A stretch of DNA of 64,000 bases from assembly GCF_016629665.1 (NCBI RefSeq), contig NZ_JAEPRQ010000003.1:310001-374000 (forward strand), written 5' to 3'. Both the position numbers and the translations under genes were made by a program. Source of the DNA: Paracoccus caeni (lineage in GTDB: Bacteria > Pseudomonadota > Alphaproteobacteria > Rhodobacterales > Rhodobacteraceae). The notes beneath the pieces are model-generated. The model was not told the DNA's origin. It made no database searches and was given only the letters and a program-made list of their open reading frames with translations. Shown here piece after piece: positions 8,520 through 15,866 of this stretch (the stretch's first letter is position 1; every line of letters starts with the position of its first letter).

Positions 8520-9392
8520 ATGCCGGAACTGCTGCAATTCCTGTTCTCGGGGGTGACGGTTGGCGCGGTCTATGCGCTGGTCGCGCTTGGTTTCACCATC
8601 ATCTACAACGCCTCGGATGTGGTGAACTTCGCGCAGGGCGAATTCGTCATGCTGGGCGGCATGATCACCGTGGCGGCCTATGCTGCGGGGGTTCCGCTGC
8701 CTCTGGCCGCCGTGATCGCCATCGTGGCGACGGCGGCTATCGGCGTGGCGATGAACAAGCTGGCGATCGAGCCTGCGCGCGGTGCGCCGGTCGTGTCGCT
8801 GATCATCATCACCATCGGTGCCTCGATCTTTATCCGGGGCGGGACGCAACTGCTGCTGGGCAAGCAAATCCACACATTCCCCGCATTTTCCGGCGATGCG
8901 CCGATACGTATCATGGGCGCGACCATCCTGCCGCAAAGCCTGTGGGTGATCGGTGGCGCGGTGGTCGTGTTCATCGGGCTGTGGCTGTTCTTCACCCGCA
9001 CGCTGACCGGGCGGGCGGTGCTGGCCACGTCGAACAACCGGCTGGCGGCGCAACTGGTGGGGATCAACACCCGCTTCGTGATGACGCTGTCATTCGCGCT
9101 GTCGGCAGGCATCGGCGCGCTGGCCGGGGTGCTGGTGACGCCGATCACGCTGACCTCTTATGATGTCGGGCTGGCGCTGGCGCTGAAGGGCTTTGCCGCC
9201 GCCATGCTGGGCGGAATGGGCAACCCCAAGGGCGCGCTGGTTGGCGGCCTGCTGCTGGGGCTGCTTGAATCGATGACGGCGGGCTATCTGTCCTCGCAAT
9301 ACAAGGATGCCGCTGCCTTTGTCGTGATCTTGCTGGTGCTGTTCTTCATGCCGCAGGGCCTGTTCGGCCGCAAATCGACCGAGCGGGTGTGA
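8520..9392 (+). CDS. livH: Branched-chain amino acid-type ABC transporter permease, LivH family
   Basis: A 290-residue inner-membrane permease with about eight hydrophobic segments. The LivH hallmarks ALGFTIIYNASDVVNFAQGE (residues 22-41) and the C-terminal cytoplasmic loop AAMLGGMGNPKGALVGGLLLG are visible. It forms the translocation channel with the LivM-type permease encoded immediately downstream. Substrate specificity is set by the binding protein and is not known. Confidence 0.93.
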   Translation: MPELLQFLFSGVTVGAVYALVALGFTIIYNASDVVNFAQGEFVMLGGMITVAAYAAGVPLPLAAVIAIVATAAIGVAMNKLAIEPARGAPVVSLIIITIGASIFIRGGTQLLLGKQIHTFPAFSGDAPIRIMGATILPQSLWVIGGAVVVFIGLWLFFTRTLTGRAVLATSNNRLAAQLVGINTRFVMTLSFALSAGIGALAGVLVTPITLTSYDVGLALALKGFAAAMLGGMGNPKGALVGGLLLGLLESMTAGYLSSQYKDAAAFVVILLVLFFMPQGLFGRKSTERV

Positions 9393-9394
9393 CC

Positions 9395-10351
9395 ATGAAA
9401 CTGTCACCGAAAACCGCGACGCTGCTGGTTCTGGTCCTGCTGATCGCGCTGTCGCCGCTGCTGTTTCCGTCGGGCTATTACTATCGCGTCGGCGCGCTGA
9501 TCTTCGTCAATGCCATTGCGGTAACCGGCATTGTCATCCTGACCGGCTATGCGGGCCAGATCAGTCTGGGTCATGCGGGCTTTGCCGGGATCGGCGCCTA
9601 TGCCTGCGCGCTGGCGCCGGTGCATCTTGGGCTGCATCCGGGGCTGGCAATGGTGCTTGGCGCGGTCATTTCCGGGCTGATGGCCTTTCTGGTCGGGCGT
9701 CCGATCCTGCGGCTGAAGGGGTATTACCTTGGCGTGGCGACGCTTGGCTTTGGCATCCTGATTTCGATGGTCCTGAACAACGAACGGCAACTGACCGGCG
9801 GCCCGGACGGGATGGAAGTGCCCGATCTTGGTCTGCGCGGTCTGTTGAAAGATGCCGGGCTGGACCTGACCAACGGGCAGTTCTGGTATTGGTTCTGCGG
9901 CATCGCCGTGATCATCGGCGCGTGGCTGGCGCTGAACCTGTTCAACAGCCCCTCGGGGCGGGCCTTGCGGGCGCTGCACGGGTCAGAGGTCGCGGCGCGG
10001 ACCGTGGGCGTCGATGTAACCCGGCTGAAATTGCAGGCTTTCGTGATCTCGGCGGTCTATGCCTCGGTCTCGGGCTCGCTTCTGGCGTTGCAGAACAAGT
10101 TCATCACCCCGGACGTGGCAGGCTTCATGCACTCGATCGAGATGGTGACGATGGCGGTTCTGGGCGGCGTTGGCTCGGTCCTTGGCGCAATCTTCGGCGC
10201 GGCGGTGCTGACGCTGTTGCCGCAGGTGCTGACGGTCTTTGCCGAATATGAACAGATGGTGCTGGGCCTGGTGATGATGCTGGTGATGATCTTCCTGCCG
10301 CAGGGGCTGCTGCCCTCGATCCTGCGCCGCTTTCGGAGGGGTGACGAATGA
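9395..10351 (+). CDS. livM: Branched-chain amino acid-type ABC transporter permease, LivM family
   Basis: The second inner-membrane permease, 318 residues from the ATG at 9395. A GTG two codons earlier is also possible but overlaps the livH stop. Several transmembrane helices, the LivM motif GYAGQISLGHAGFAGIGAYA (about residues 52-71) and the coupling loop MAVLGGVGSVLGAIFGAA are present. It ends in an ATGA overlap with the ATPase gene, consistent with one operon. Confidence 0.93.
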   Translation: MKLSPKTATLLVLVLLIALSPLLFPSGYYYRVGALIFVNAIAVTGIVILTGYAGQISLGHAGFAGIGAYACALAPVHLGLHPGLAMVLGAVISGLMAFLVGRPILRLKGYYLGVATLGFGILISMVLNNERQLTGGPDGMEVPDLGLRGLLKDAGLDLTNGQFWYWFCGIAVIIGAWLALNLFNSPSGRALRALHGSEVAARTVGVDVTRLKLQAFVISAVYASVSGSLLALQNKFITPDVAGFMHSIEMVTMAVLGGVGSVLGAIFGAAVLTLLPQVLTVFAEYEQMVLGLVMMLVMIFLPQGLLPSILRRFRRGDE

Positions 10352-11127
10352 GCGCGCTTCTGACGGTCGAAGGGCTGGGCATCAGCTTTGGCGGGCTGAA
10401 GGCGGTGGATGAGGTGGGCTTTGCCGTTCGTCCGGGCGAGATCGTGTCGATCATCGGGCCGAATGGTGCTGGCAAGACCACGCTTTTCAACATGATCTCT
10501 GGGGTCTATCTGCCGGGGCGGGGCCGGGTCACGCTGAACGGCGAGGATGTGACGGGGATGGAGCCGCATCTGCTGGCGGCGCGCGGCCTGTCGCGGACCT
10601 TTCAGAATTTGCAGATCTTTCAGTCGATGACGGTGCTGGAAAACGTCATGGCGGGCTTTCACCTGAAAGAGCGTGGCCCGGTTCTGGCCGATCTTTTCAA
10701 CCTGCCCTCATCCCGCCGCCGCGCCGCCGAGGCGGCATCGGGCGCGATAGAGCTTCTGGCCCGCGTCGGGTTGGACAAGGCGGCCGGGCGCGAGGCGGGG
10801 AACCTGTCATACGGCGCGCTGAAACGGCTGGAGATCGCCCGCGCCCTTGCCTTGTCGCCGCGCATCCTGCTGCTGGACGAACCTGCGGCGGGTTGCAATG
10901 CGGTCGAAACCGAAGAGATCGACCACCTGATCGCCGAGGTGGCCCGGTCGGGCGTGGCGATCCTGCTGGTCGAGCATGACATGAAGATGGTGATGCGGAT
11001 TTCCAACCATGTCGTCGTGCTGGACCACGGCCAGAAGATTGCCGAGGGCGATCCGGCCAAAATCAGCCGCGACCCGGCGGTGATCGCCGCCTATCTGGGA
11101 ACGGAGGCCGCCGATGCTGAAGGTTGA
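10348..11127 (+). CDS. livG: ABC transporter ATP-binding protein, LivG family
   Basis: A 259-residue ATPase subunit. Walker A is GPNGAGKTT (about residues 37-45), the LSYGALKR signature-like loop stands for the usual LSGGQ, and Walker B with the catalytic Glu is ILLLDEPAAGCN. The Q-loop region contains LSRTFQNLQIFQSMTVLENVM, typical of LivG. The modified signature with Tyr is common in this subfamily. Its 3' end overlaps the start of livF by 14 bases. Confidence 0.93.
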   Translation: MSALLTVEGLGISFGGLKAVDEVGFAVRPGEIVSIIGPNGAGKTTLFNMISGVYLPGRGRVTLNGEDVTGMEPHLLAARGLSRTFQNLQIFQSMTVLENVMAGFHLKERGPVLADLFNLPSSRRRAAEAASGAIELLARVGLDKAAGREAGNLSYGALKRLEIARALALSPRILLLDEPAAGCNAVETEEIDHLIAEVARSGVAILLVEHDMKMVMRISNHVVVLDHGQKIAEGDPAKISRDPAVIAAYLGTEAADAEG

Positions 11128-11815
11128 GGGCTTGCGGTCGCGCTATGGCCGGATCGAGGTGCTGCACGGCATCGACCTGACCGTCGAGGCTGGCGAGATC
11201 GTGACCGTCGTCGGCGCAAACGGCGCGGGCAAGACGACGCTTCTGCGCTGTCTGTCAGGGGTGCAGCCGGTCTCGGGCGGGTCGATCAGCTTCAAGGGAG
11301 AGACGCTGAAGGGCGTCCCTGCGCATCGCCGCCCGGCCCGCGGTCTGACCCAATCGCCCGAGGGGCGGCAGATCTTCACCAATCTGACGGTCGAGGAAAA
11401 CCTGCGGCTGGGCGCGTTTCTTTACCACGACGACCGGGTGGCGACGGATATGGAGGACGCCTTCCAGATGTTCCCGATCCTGCGCGACAAGCGCAACCTG
11501 TCGGCGGGCGGTCTGTCGGGTGGGCAGCAACAGATGCTGGCCATGGCCCGCGCGCTGATGGGGCGTCCGTCCTGTCTGCTGCTGGACGAGCCGTCGATGG
11601 GCCTAGCCCCGATCATCGTGCAGCAGATTTTCGATGTGGTCAGCGGGTTAAAATCGCTGGGCGTCACGGTTCTGCTGGTCGAACAGAATGCTTTCGGGGC
11701 ATTGAAGATTGCCGACCGGGGCTATGTCATGGAAACCGGGCGTATCATCATGTCGGGTGCCGCCGATGACCTGATCGCCGATCCGCGCATCCGCGAAGCC
11801 TATCTGGGGATTTGA
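11114..11815 (+). CDS. livF: ABC transporter ATP-binding protein, LivF family
   Basis: A 233-residue ATPase subunit. Walker A GANGAGKTT, the canonical signature LSGGQQQMLAMARALM and Walker B CLLLDEPSMGLAP are all intact, and the LivF-type QSPEGRQIFTNLTVEENL segment is present. It overlaps livG upstream, and its stop lies two bases from the ATG of the following bifunctional enzyme. Confidence 0.94.
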   Translation: MLKVEGLRSRYGRIEVLHGIDLTVEAGEIVTVVGANGAGKTTLLRCLSGVQPVSGGSISFKGETLKGVPAHRRPARGLTQSPEGRQIFTNLTVEENLRLGAFLYHDDRVATDMEDAFQMFPILRDKRNLSAGGLSGGQQQMLAMARALMGRPSCLLLDEPSMGLAPIIVQQIFDVVSGLKSLGVTVLLVEQNAFGALKIADRGYVMETGRIIMSGAADDLIADPRIREAYLGI

Positions 11816-11817
11816 AC

Positions 11818-13758
11818 ATGCCTGTCACCATTGCCCGAGACGCGGAAATCGCCGTCGTTTCGGTGGATAATCCGCCGGTCAATGCGCTGTCGCATGCGGT
11901 GCGCCAAGCCTTGTGGGACGCGGTTGACCAGTTGGACGCCGATCCGCAGGTGCGGGCGGTGGTGTTGATCTGCGCCGGTCGGACCTTCATCGCCGGTGCC
12001 GATGTGCGCGAATTCGGCCAACCGCCGCAGCCGCCGCATCTGCCCGATCTGGTCGATCATATCGAAGCCGCGCAAAAGCCCTGGACCGCCGCCATCCACG
12101 GCTCTGCCCTTGGTGGCGGGTTCGAGGTGGCGATGGGCTGCCGCTTCCGAGTTGCGGTCTCCACAGCCTCGGTCGGTCTGCCCGAAGTTAACCTTGGCAT
12201 CGTGCCGGGTGCGTCCGGCACCGTCCGCACCCCAAGGCTTGCCGGGGTCGAGTCCGCTGTTTCGCTGGTCACATCGGGCAAGCCGGTGAAGGCCGCGAAG
12301 GCGCTGACGATGGGCCTCATCGATGCGGTGTTCGAGGGCGATCTGCAGGCAAATGCAGTCGCGTTCGCCCGCGACGCATTGAGCCGCGATTTGCCGCCGC
12401 CGGTCTCCGCGCGCCAAATCGAAGCACCGGATGAGACGTTCTGGGCCGAGACGGCGAAAGCCGTCACCAAGGCCGCAAAGGGGGCCGAGGCACCGCTGCG
12501 GGCGTTGGACTGTCTTCGCAAAGCCAGTGAAAGCCCCTTTGCCGAGGCGCTGGCCTATGAGCGGAAAACCTTCCTTGAACTGCGCGATTCCGATCAGGCA
12601 GCGGCTTTGCGGGCGGTATTCTTTGCCGAACGCGCCGCACCCCGGCCCGCGCATCTGAAGGATGTGGAACCGCGCGGGCTCAAAAAGGTCGGCGTAATCG
12701 GCGGCGGCACCATGGGCGCGGGCATCACCGCCGCCCTGCGCGATGCCGGACTGCCGGTGGTGCTGATCGAGCAGGACGACAAGGCCGTTGCCAAAGGGCT
12801 CGCCAATCTGCGCGGGATCTTCGCCGGGGCGGTTAAGCGCGGGCGTCTGTCCGAAGCCGCAGCGACCGAACATCTGGCCGGGGTGACGGCGACCGCCGAT
12901 TATGCGGAACTGGCCGATGCCGATCTCGTCATCGAAGCCGTGTTCGAGGAGATCGAGGTCAAGCGCGCCGTTTTCGCCCGCCTAGTGACCGCCTGCCGTC
13001 CCGATGCCATTCTGGCGACGAATACCTCATATCTCGATCCGCGCCTGATCGCCGAAGGGCTGCCCGGCCCCGACCGCTTCATCGGGCTGCATTTCTTCAG
13101 CCCCGCCAATGTGATGAAGCTGATGGAGATCGTGCCGATCCCCGAAACCTCCGATGAGACGCTTGCCACAGGCTTCGCGCTGGCCCGCCTGCTTCGCAAA
13201 ATCCCGGTTCAGGCTGGCATTTGCGAGGGCTTCATCGGCAACCGTATCTTGAAACGCTATCGGGCCGAGGCCGAGGCGCTGCTGCGCCGGGGAATCCCGG
13301 TGGCGCAGGTGGATGCGGCCATGCGGGCCTATGGTTTCGCCATGGGTCCGTTCGAGGCGCAGGATCTGGGCGGGCTTGATATCGCCTATCTGCAGCGTGA
13401 AGCCGCGCGCAAGGCGGGTGCAGAGGTGCCGGAGACGCTGGGCGACATTCTGGTGCACAAGGGACGCAAAGGGCAGAAGACCGGCGGCGGCTGGTATGAC
13501 TACGAGGACGGCGATCGTCACCCCCGACCCTCCGCAACGGTCGATGCCCTTCTGGCCGACCGGATCGAGGCTGGCCCGGCCATGGATGCCGATGCCATCT
13601 CGTCGCATCTGGTTGGTGCCATGACCGCCGAAGGGCAGGCGATCCTTGCTGAGGGGATCGCGCGCAGTTCAGCCGAGATCGATCTGGTCGAAATCCACGG
13701 CTACGGCTTTCCACGCTGGCGTGGCGGGCCGATGTTTGCGGGTGGCGTCAGGGGGTAG
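11818..13758 (+). CDS. Fused enoyl-CoA hydratase / 3-hydroxyacyl-CoA dehydrogenase (FadJ-like)
   Basis: A 646-residue bifunctional enzyme. The crotonase domain occupies about residues 1-190 (oxyanion segments AGRTFIAGADVREFG and GSALGGGFEVAMG). The Rossmann NAD domain starts near residue 290 with GVIGGGTMGAGI, followed by NTSYLDPRLIA, HFFSPANVMKLMEIV and the C-terminal helical domain (GFIGNRI). The ATG at 11818 is used; an upstream TTG overlaps livF. In this setting it can hydrate 2,3-dehydroadipyl-CoA and oxidise 3-hydroxyadipyl-CoA, the PaaF and PaaH steps, for which no separate genes are seen here. That substrate is inferred; a general fatty-acid role is also possible. Confidence 0.9.
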   Translation: MPVTIARDAEIAVVSVDNPPVNALSHAVRQALWDAVDQLDADPQVRAVVLICAGRTFIAGADVREFGQPPQPPHLPDLVDHIEAAQKPWTAAIHGSALGGGFEVAMGCRFRVAVSTASVGLPEVNLGIVPGASGTVRTPRLAGVESAVSLVTSGKPVKAAKALTMGLIDAVFEGDLQANAVAFARDALSRDLPPPVSARQIEAPDETFWAETAKAVTKAAKGAEAPLRALDCLRKASESPFAEALAYERKTFLELRDSDQAAALRAVFFAERAAPRPAHLKDVEPRGLKKVGVIGGGTMGAGITAALRDAGLPVVLIEQDDKAVAKGLANLRGIFAGAVKRGRLSEAAATEHLAGVTATADYAELADADLVIEAVFEEIEVKRAVFARLVTACRPDAILATNTSYLDPRLIAEGLPGPDRFIGLHFFSPANVMKLMEIVPIPETSDETLATGFALARLLRKIPVQAGICEGFIGNRILKRYRAEAEALLRRGIPVAQVDAAMRAYGFAMGPFEAQDLGGLDIAYLQREAARKAGAEVPETLGDILVHKGRKGQKTGGGWYDYEDGDRHPRPSATVDALLADRIEAGPAMDADAISSHLVGAMTAEGQAILAEGIARSSAEIDLVEIHGYGFPRWRGGPMFAGGVRG

Positions 13759-13775
13759 CGTCTAGCAAGCCGGGG

Positions 13776-14417
13776 TCATTGCGCGCCGCGCATGACCTCA
13801 GCCGCCTCGGTGCGATTGCGGACGTTCAGCTTTACGATGATATTGTGAACGTGGTTCTTGATCGTCGAAATCTCCAATCCAAGCTCTCGGGCGATCTGCT
13901 TGTTCGACTGACGGTTGGACAGCAGCGACAGAACGTGATGCTCGCGCTGTGACAGTTGTGCCAGACGTTCGGTCTCTTGCCGGGTCTGTGACAGTTCCAG
14001 CAGGCGTGTCTGAATCATCCGGCCAATGCGCGGCGGGCAGGCAAGTTCGCCACTGATCGCGGCGCGGACAATCGCCACCAGATCGTCAATGGATTGTTCG
14101 CAGGTGACGCAACCCGCCGCCCCCGCCTCGACCGAAGCCAGCAAGGCGCAATCGTCGCTGTCCAACCCAAGGGCGATGACCGGCCGCCCGCAAGAGGCGT
14201 CGAAGGCGGATCGCACACCGCCCGCCGCGTCGCCACGGGTGTCGTGGCGAATATCCACCAGAATCGCATCGATCTGATCGGCAGGGATCGAGGCAATATC
14301 CTCTGTCCGGCTGCAAACGGTGAACGAGCGGATTTCGGTCCGCTCGCTCAATATCCGCTGCAATCCTTCGCTGTAGATCCTATTTTCTATACATAGCAGT
14401 AACGAGAAAGGGGTCAT
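13776..14417 (-). CDS. Atypical receiver-LuxR regulator, last gene of the eCIS operon
   Basis: A 213-residue protein with an N-terminal receiver-like fold (about residues 1-120) and a C-terminal LuxR helix-turn-helix (about 148-210; LSQREHHVLSLLSNRQSNKQ then IARELG and STIKNHVHNIIVKLNV). The phospho-acceptor position is kept as the Asp of ILVDIR. The usual acidic pair after strand 1 is altered (LLLCIENRIYSEG), and the conserved Lys of the GYV-K motif is replaced by Cys in GAAGCVTCEQ, so normal phosphotransfer is doubtful. The ATG at 14417 is preferred to a TTG seven codons upstream. It begins 24 bases after the preceding eCIS gene on the same strand, so it probably belongs to the operon and may control it. 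No histidine kinase is nearby. Confidence 0.85.
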   Translation of the reverse strand: MTPFSLLLCIENRIYSEGLQRILSERTEIRSFTVCSRTEDIASIPADQIDAILVDIRHDTRGDAAGGVRSAFDASCGRPVIALGLDSDDCALLASVEAGAAGCVTCEQSIDDLVAIVRAAISGELACPPRIGRMIQTRLLELSQTRQETERLAQLSQREHHVLSLLSNRQSNKQIARELGLEISTIKNHVHNIIVKLNVRNRTEAAEVMRGAQ

Positions 14418-14441
14418 GGAGCTGACGTCTCCGGGCAACCT

Positions 14442-15866
14442 TCAAAGACATATCGAATCTGACCTTCGCAACACTTGTATCATGAATACATAACGATAGG
14501 CGCGAGATTCTGAACCGCGTGAGACAAAATGATGAGCCGGGATGGGCCCGTCCTTTCCGCCTGCCCATATCGCAGTCACACCATCTTCGGCGGCCAGCCA
14601 TTCGCCCGGTCCACCCAGCATCCCGGTCAGTCCGAACGGCGACTGATCCATCCGCATCGCTGCATTCGTACCCCAAGGGAACCGCCGACCGTCCGCCCCA
14701 CGCATGGCCGCCTCCCACATGGCCGGTGACGGCAGGGCGACCCTGTGCGACAGGGTACGGGCGATCTCTGCCGCGTTCTCGATGGCGGTGGACAAGGGAG
14801 CAGCGGGGCGTGGCTCGGCATCGATGAAGAAGCCTTGCGACAGCCGGAACAGATGCCGCGGATTGGGCAGGCTGTGGCGCAGCGGATAGGGCGTGCCCAG
14901 GCGATAGACGCCCGGCGGCACCCAGCAAAGCAATCTGCCATCGGCAAGCCTTGGCCCCCCGGCGCCCGACAAAATCCCCTCAACCTCGGGCGGGGCGGTG
15001 CCGACGGGCAGCGGCAGTAGCAGCGCGGCGGCAAAATCGCGGAAGTCAGGCGGCAGGTGGTCGGGATCACCCTCCAGCAGCTCGGCGATACCGGGCGGAG
15101 AGGCCTTGCCGACAGGCTGTCCCAGACGGCGCAGGCAGGCGTCCCGCAAGGCAAGCAGCAGGCGTGCCTCGGCCGGTGCCACGCCCTGCTGCGTGCGGTC
15201 CGGCAGCGTCAGGCGGCGCACGCGAGAGGAAAGGCGCGACAGACGCAACCGCCCCGCCGCGAGCATCGCGGTAACGGCGATTTCCCAGTCCGGGTCCGTC
15301 AGTGCCCGGTCAATCGCGGCCTCGACCGTGCCGGGATCGCTGGGCGGCTCCTGCATCCACCAGCGCATGATCTGCAGCTTTTCCCGCCGCCAGCCCGGCA
15401 GCGAAAACAGCGCAGCCGCCGCATCGGATCGTGCCAGCAGGGTGACGGCGACCGCATTCAGGGTCAGAACTTCGCGCGCGCGGTCCGAAATGACCGGATC
15501 GGCCGAGGCCGACAGCGCGACAATCGGCGTCAGCAAATCAGCCTCTTCGCGGCCTTCGGCGGCTTGCAGACCAGCAAGATTTTCGACCGGGTCGTTGCAC
15601 AGAAGCAATCCAATAATCTCGGCGACCGAGGGGCGCGGCAAGTCTTTCGGCAAATCCTCTGGTGCGCCTGTCAGGGTCAGATTGCCCGTGGCGAGATCGC
15701 GGATCAACCAGACGGGCGCGGATTTCCCCTGAAAGGCCAGCTTGTCTGGATCGCCCGGATCGCGCCACGTTACCGGAAGCCCGCCTGCTGTCAGCGCGGC
15801 CTCTGCCACCGCTATCGGGATGCGGCCAAGAACCTGCGTTTTGGTGATGTTGTGGCTGGCTGTCAT
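14442..15866 (-). CDS. eCIS-associated protein with formylglycine-enzyme (SUMF1) fold, catalytic Cys missing
   Basis: A 474-residue protein. Residues 1-300 are helical with HEAT-like stretches (DPDWEIAVTAMLAAGRLRL). Residues about 315-465 match the FGE-sulfatase/SUMF1 fold: WVPPGVYRLGT, LPSPAMWEAAMRGADGRRF, PWGTN, FGLTGMLGGPGEWLA and SRGSESRAYRYVFMI. The Cys pair that formylglycine-generating enzymes use near the C-terminus is not found in that stretch (AYRYVF), so enzyme activity is unlikely. A structural or binding role is more plausible, since this fold often serves as a C-type-lectin-like ligand binder. The start overlaps the end of the giant upstream gene in ATGA, which ties it to the eCIS operon. 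Confidence 0.75.
   Translation of the reverse strand: MTASHNITKTQVLGRIPIAVAEAALTAGGLPVTWRDPGDPDKLAFQGKSAPVWLIRDLATGNLTLTGAPEDLPKDLPRPSVAEIIGLLLCNDPVENLAGLQAAEGREEADLLTPIVALSASADPVISDRAREVLTLNAVAVTLLARSDAAAALFSLPGWRREKLQIMRWWMQEPPSDPGTVEAAIDRALTDPDWEIAVTAMLAAGRLRLSRLSSRVRRLTLPDRTQQGVAPAEARLLLALRDACLRRLGQPVGKASPPGIAELLEGDPDHLPPDFRDFAAALLLPLPVGTAPPEVEGILSGAGGPRLADGRLLCWVPPGVYRLGTPYPLRHSLPNPRHLFRLSQGFFIDAEPRPAAPLSTAIENAAEIARTLSHRVALPSPAMWEAAMRGADGRRFPWGTNAAMRMDQSPFGLTGMLGGPGEWLAAEDGVTAIWAGGKDGPIPAHHFVSRGSESRAYRYVFMIQVLRRSDSICL

Noticed and set aside
7167..9053. 628-codon minus-strand ORF opposite the transporter genes
   Set aside because: Shadow of livK/livH frames; low complexity Arg/His-rich product and no ribosome site.
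14442..15866. Diversity-generating retroelement target
   Set aside because: The fold would fit, but no reverse transcriptase and no template/variable repeat pair was seen in the window.
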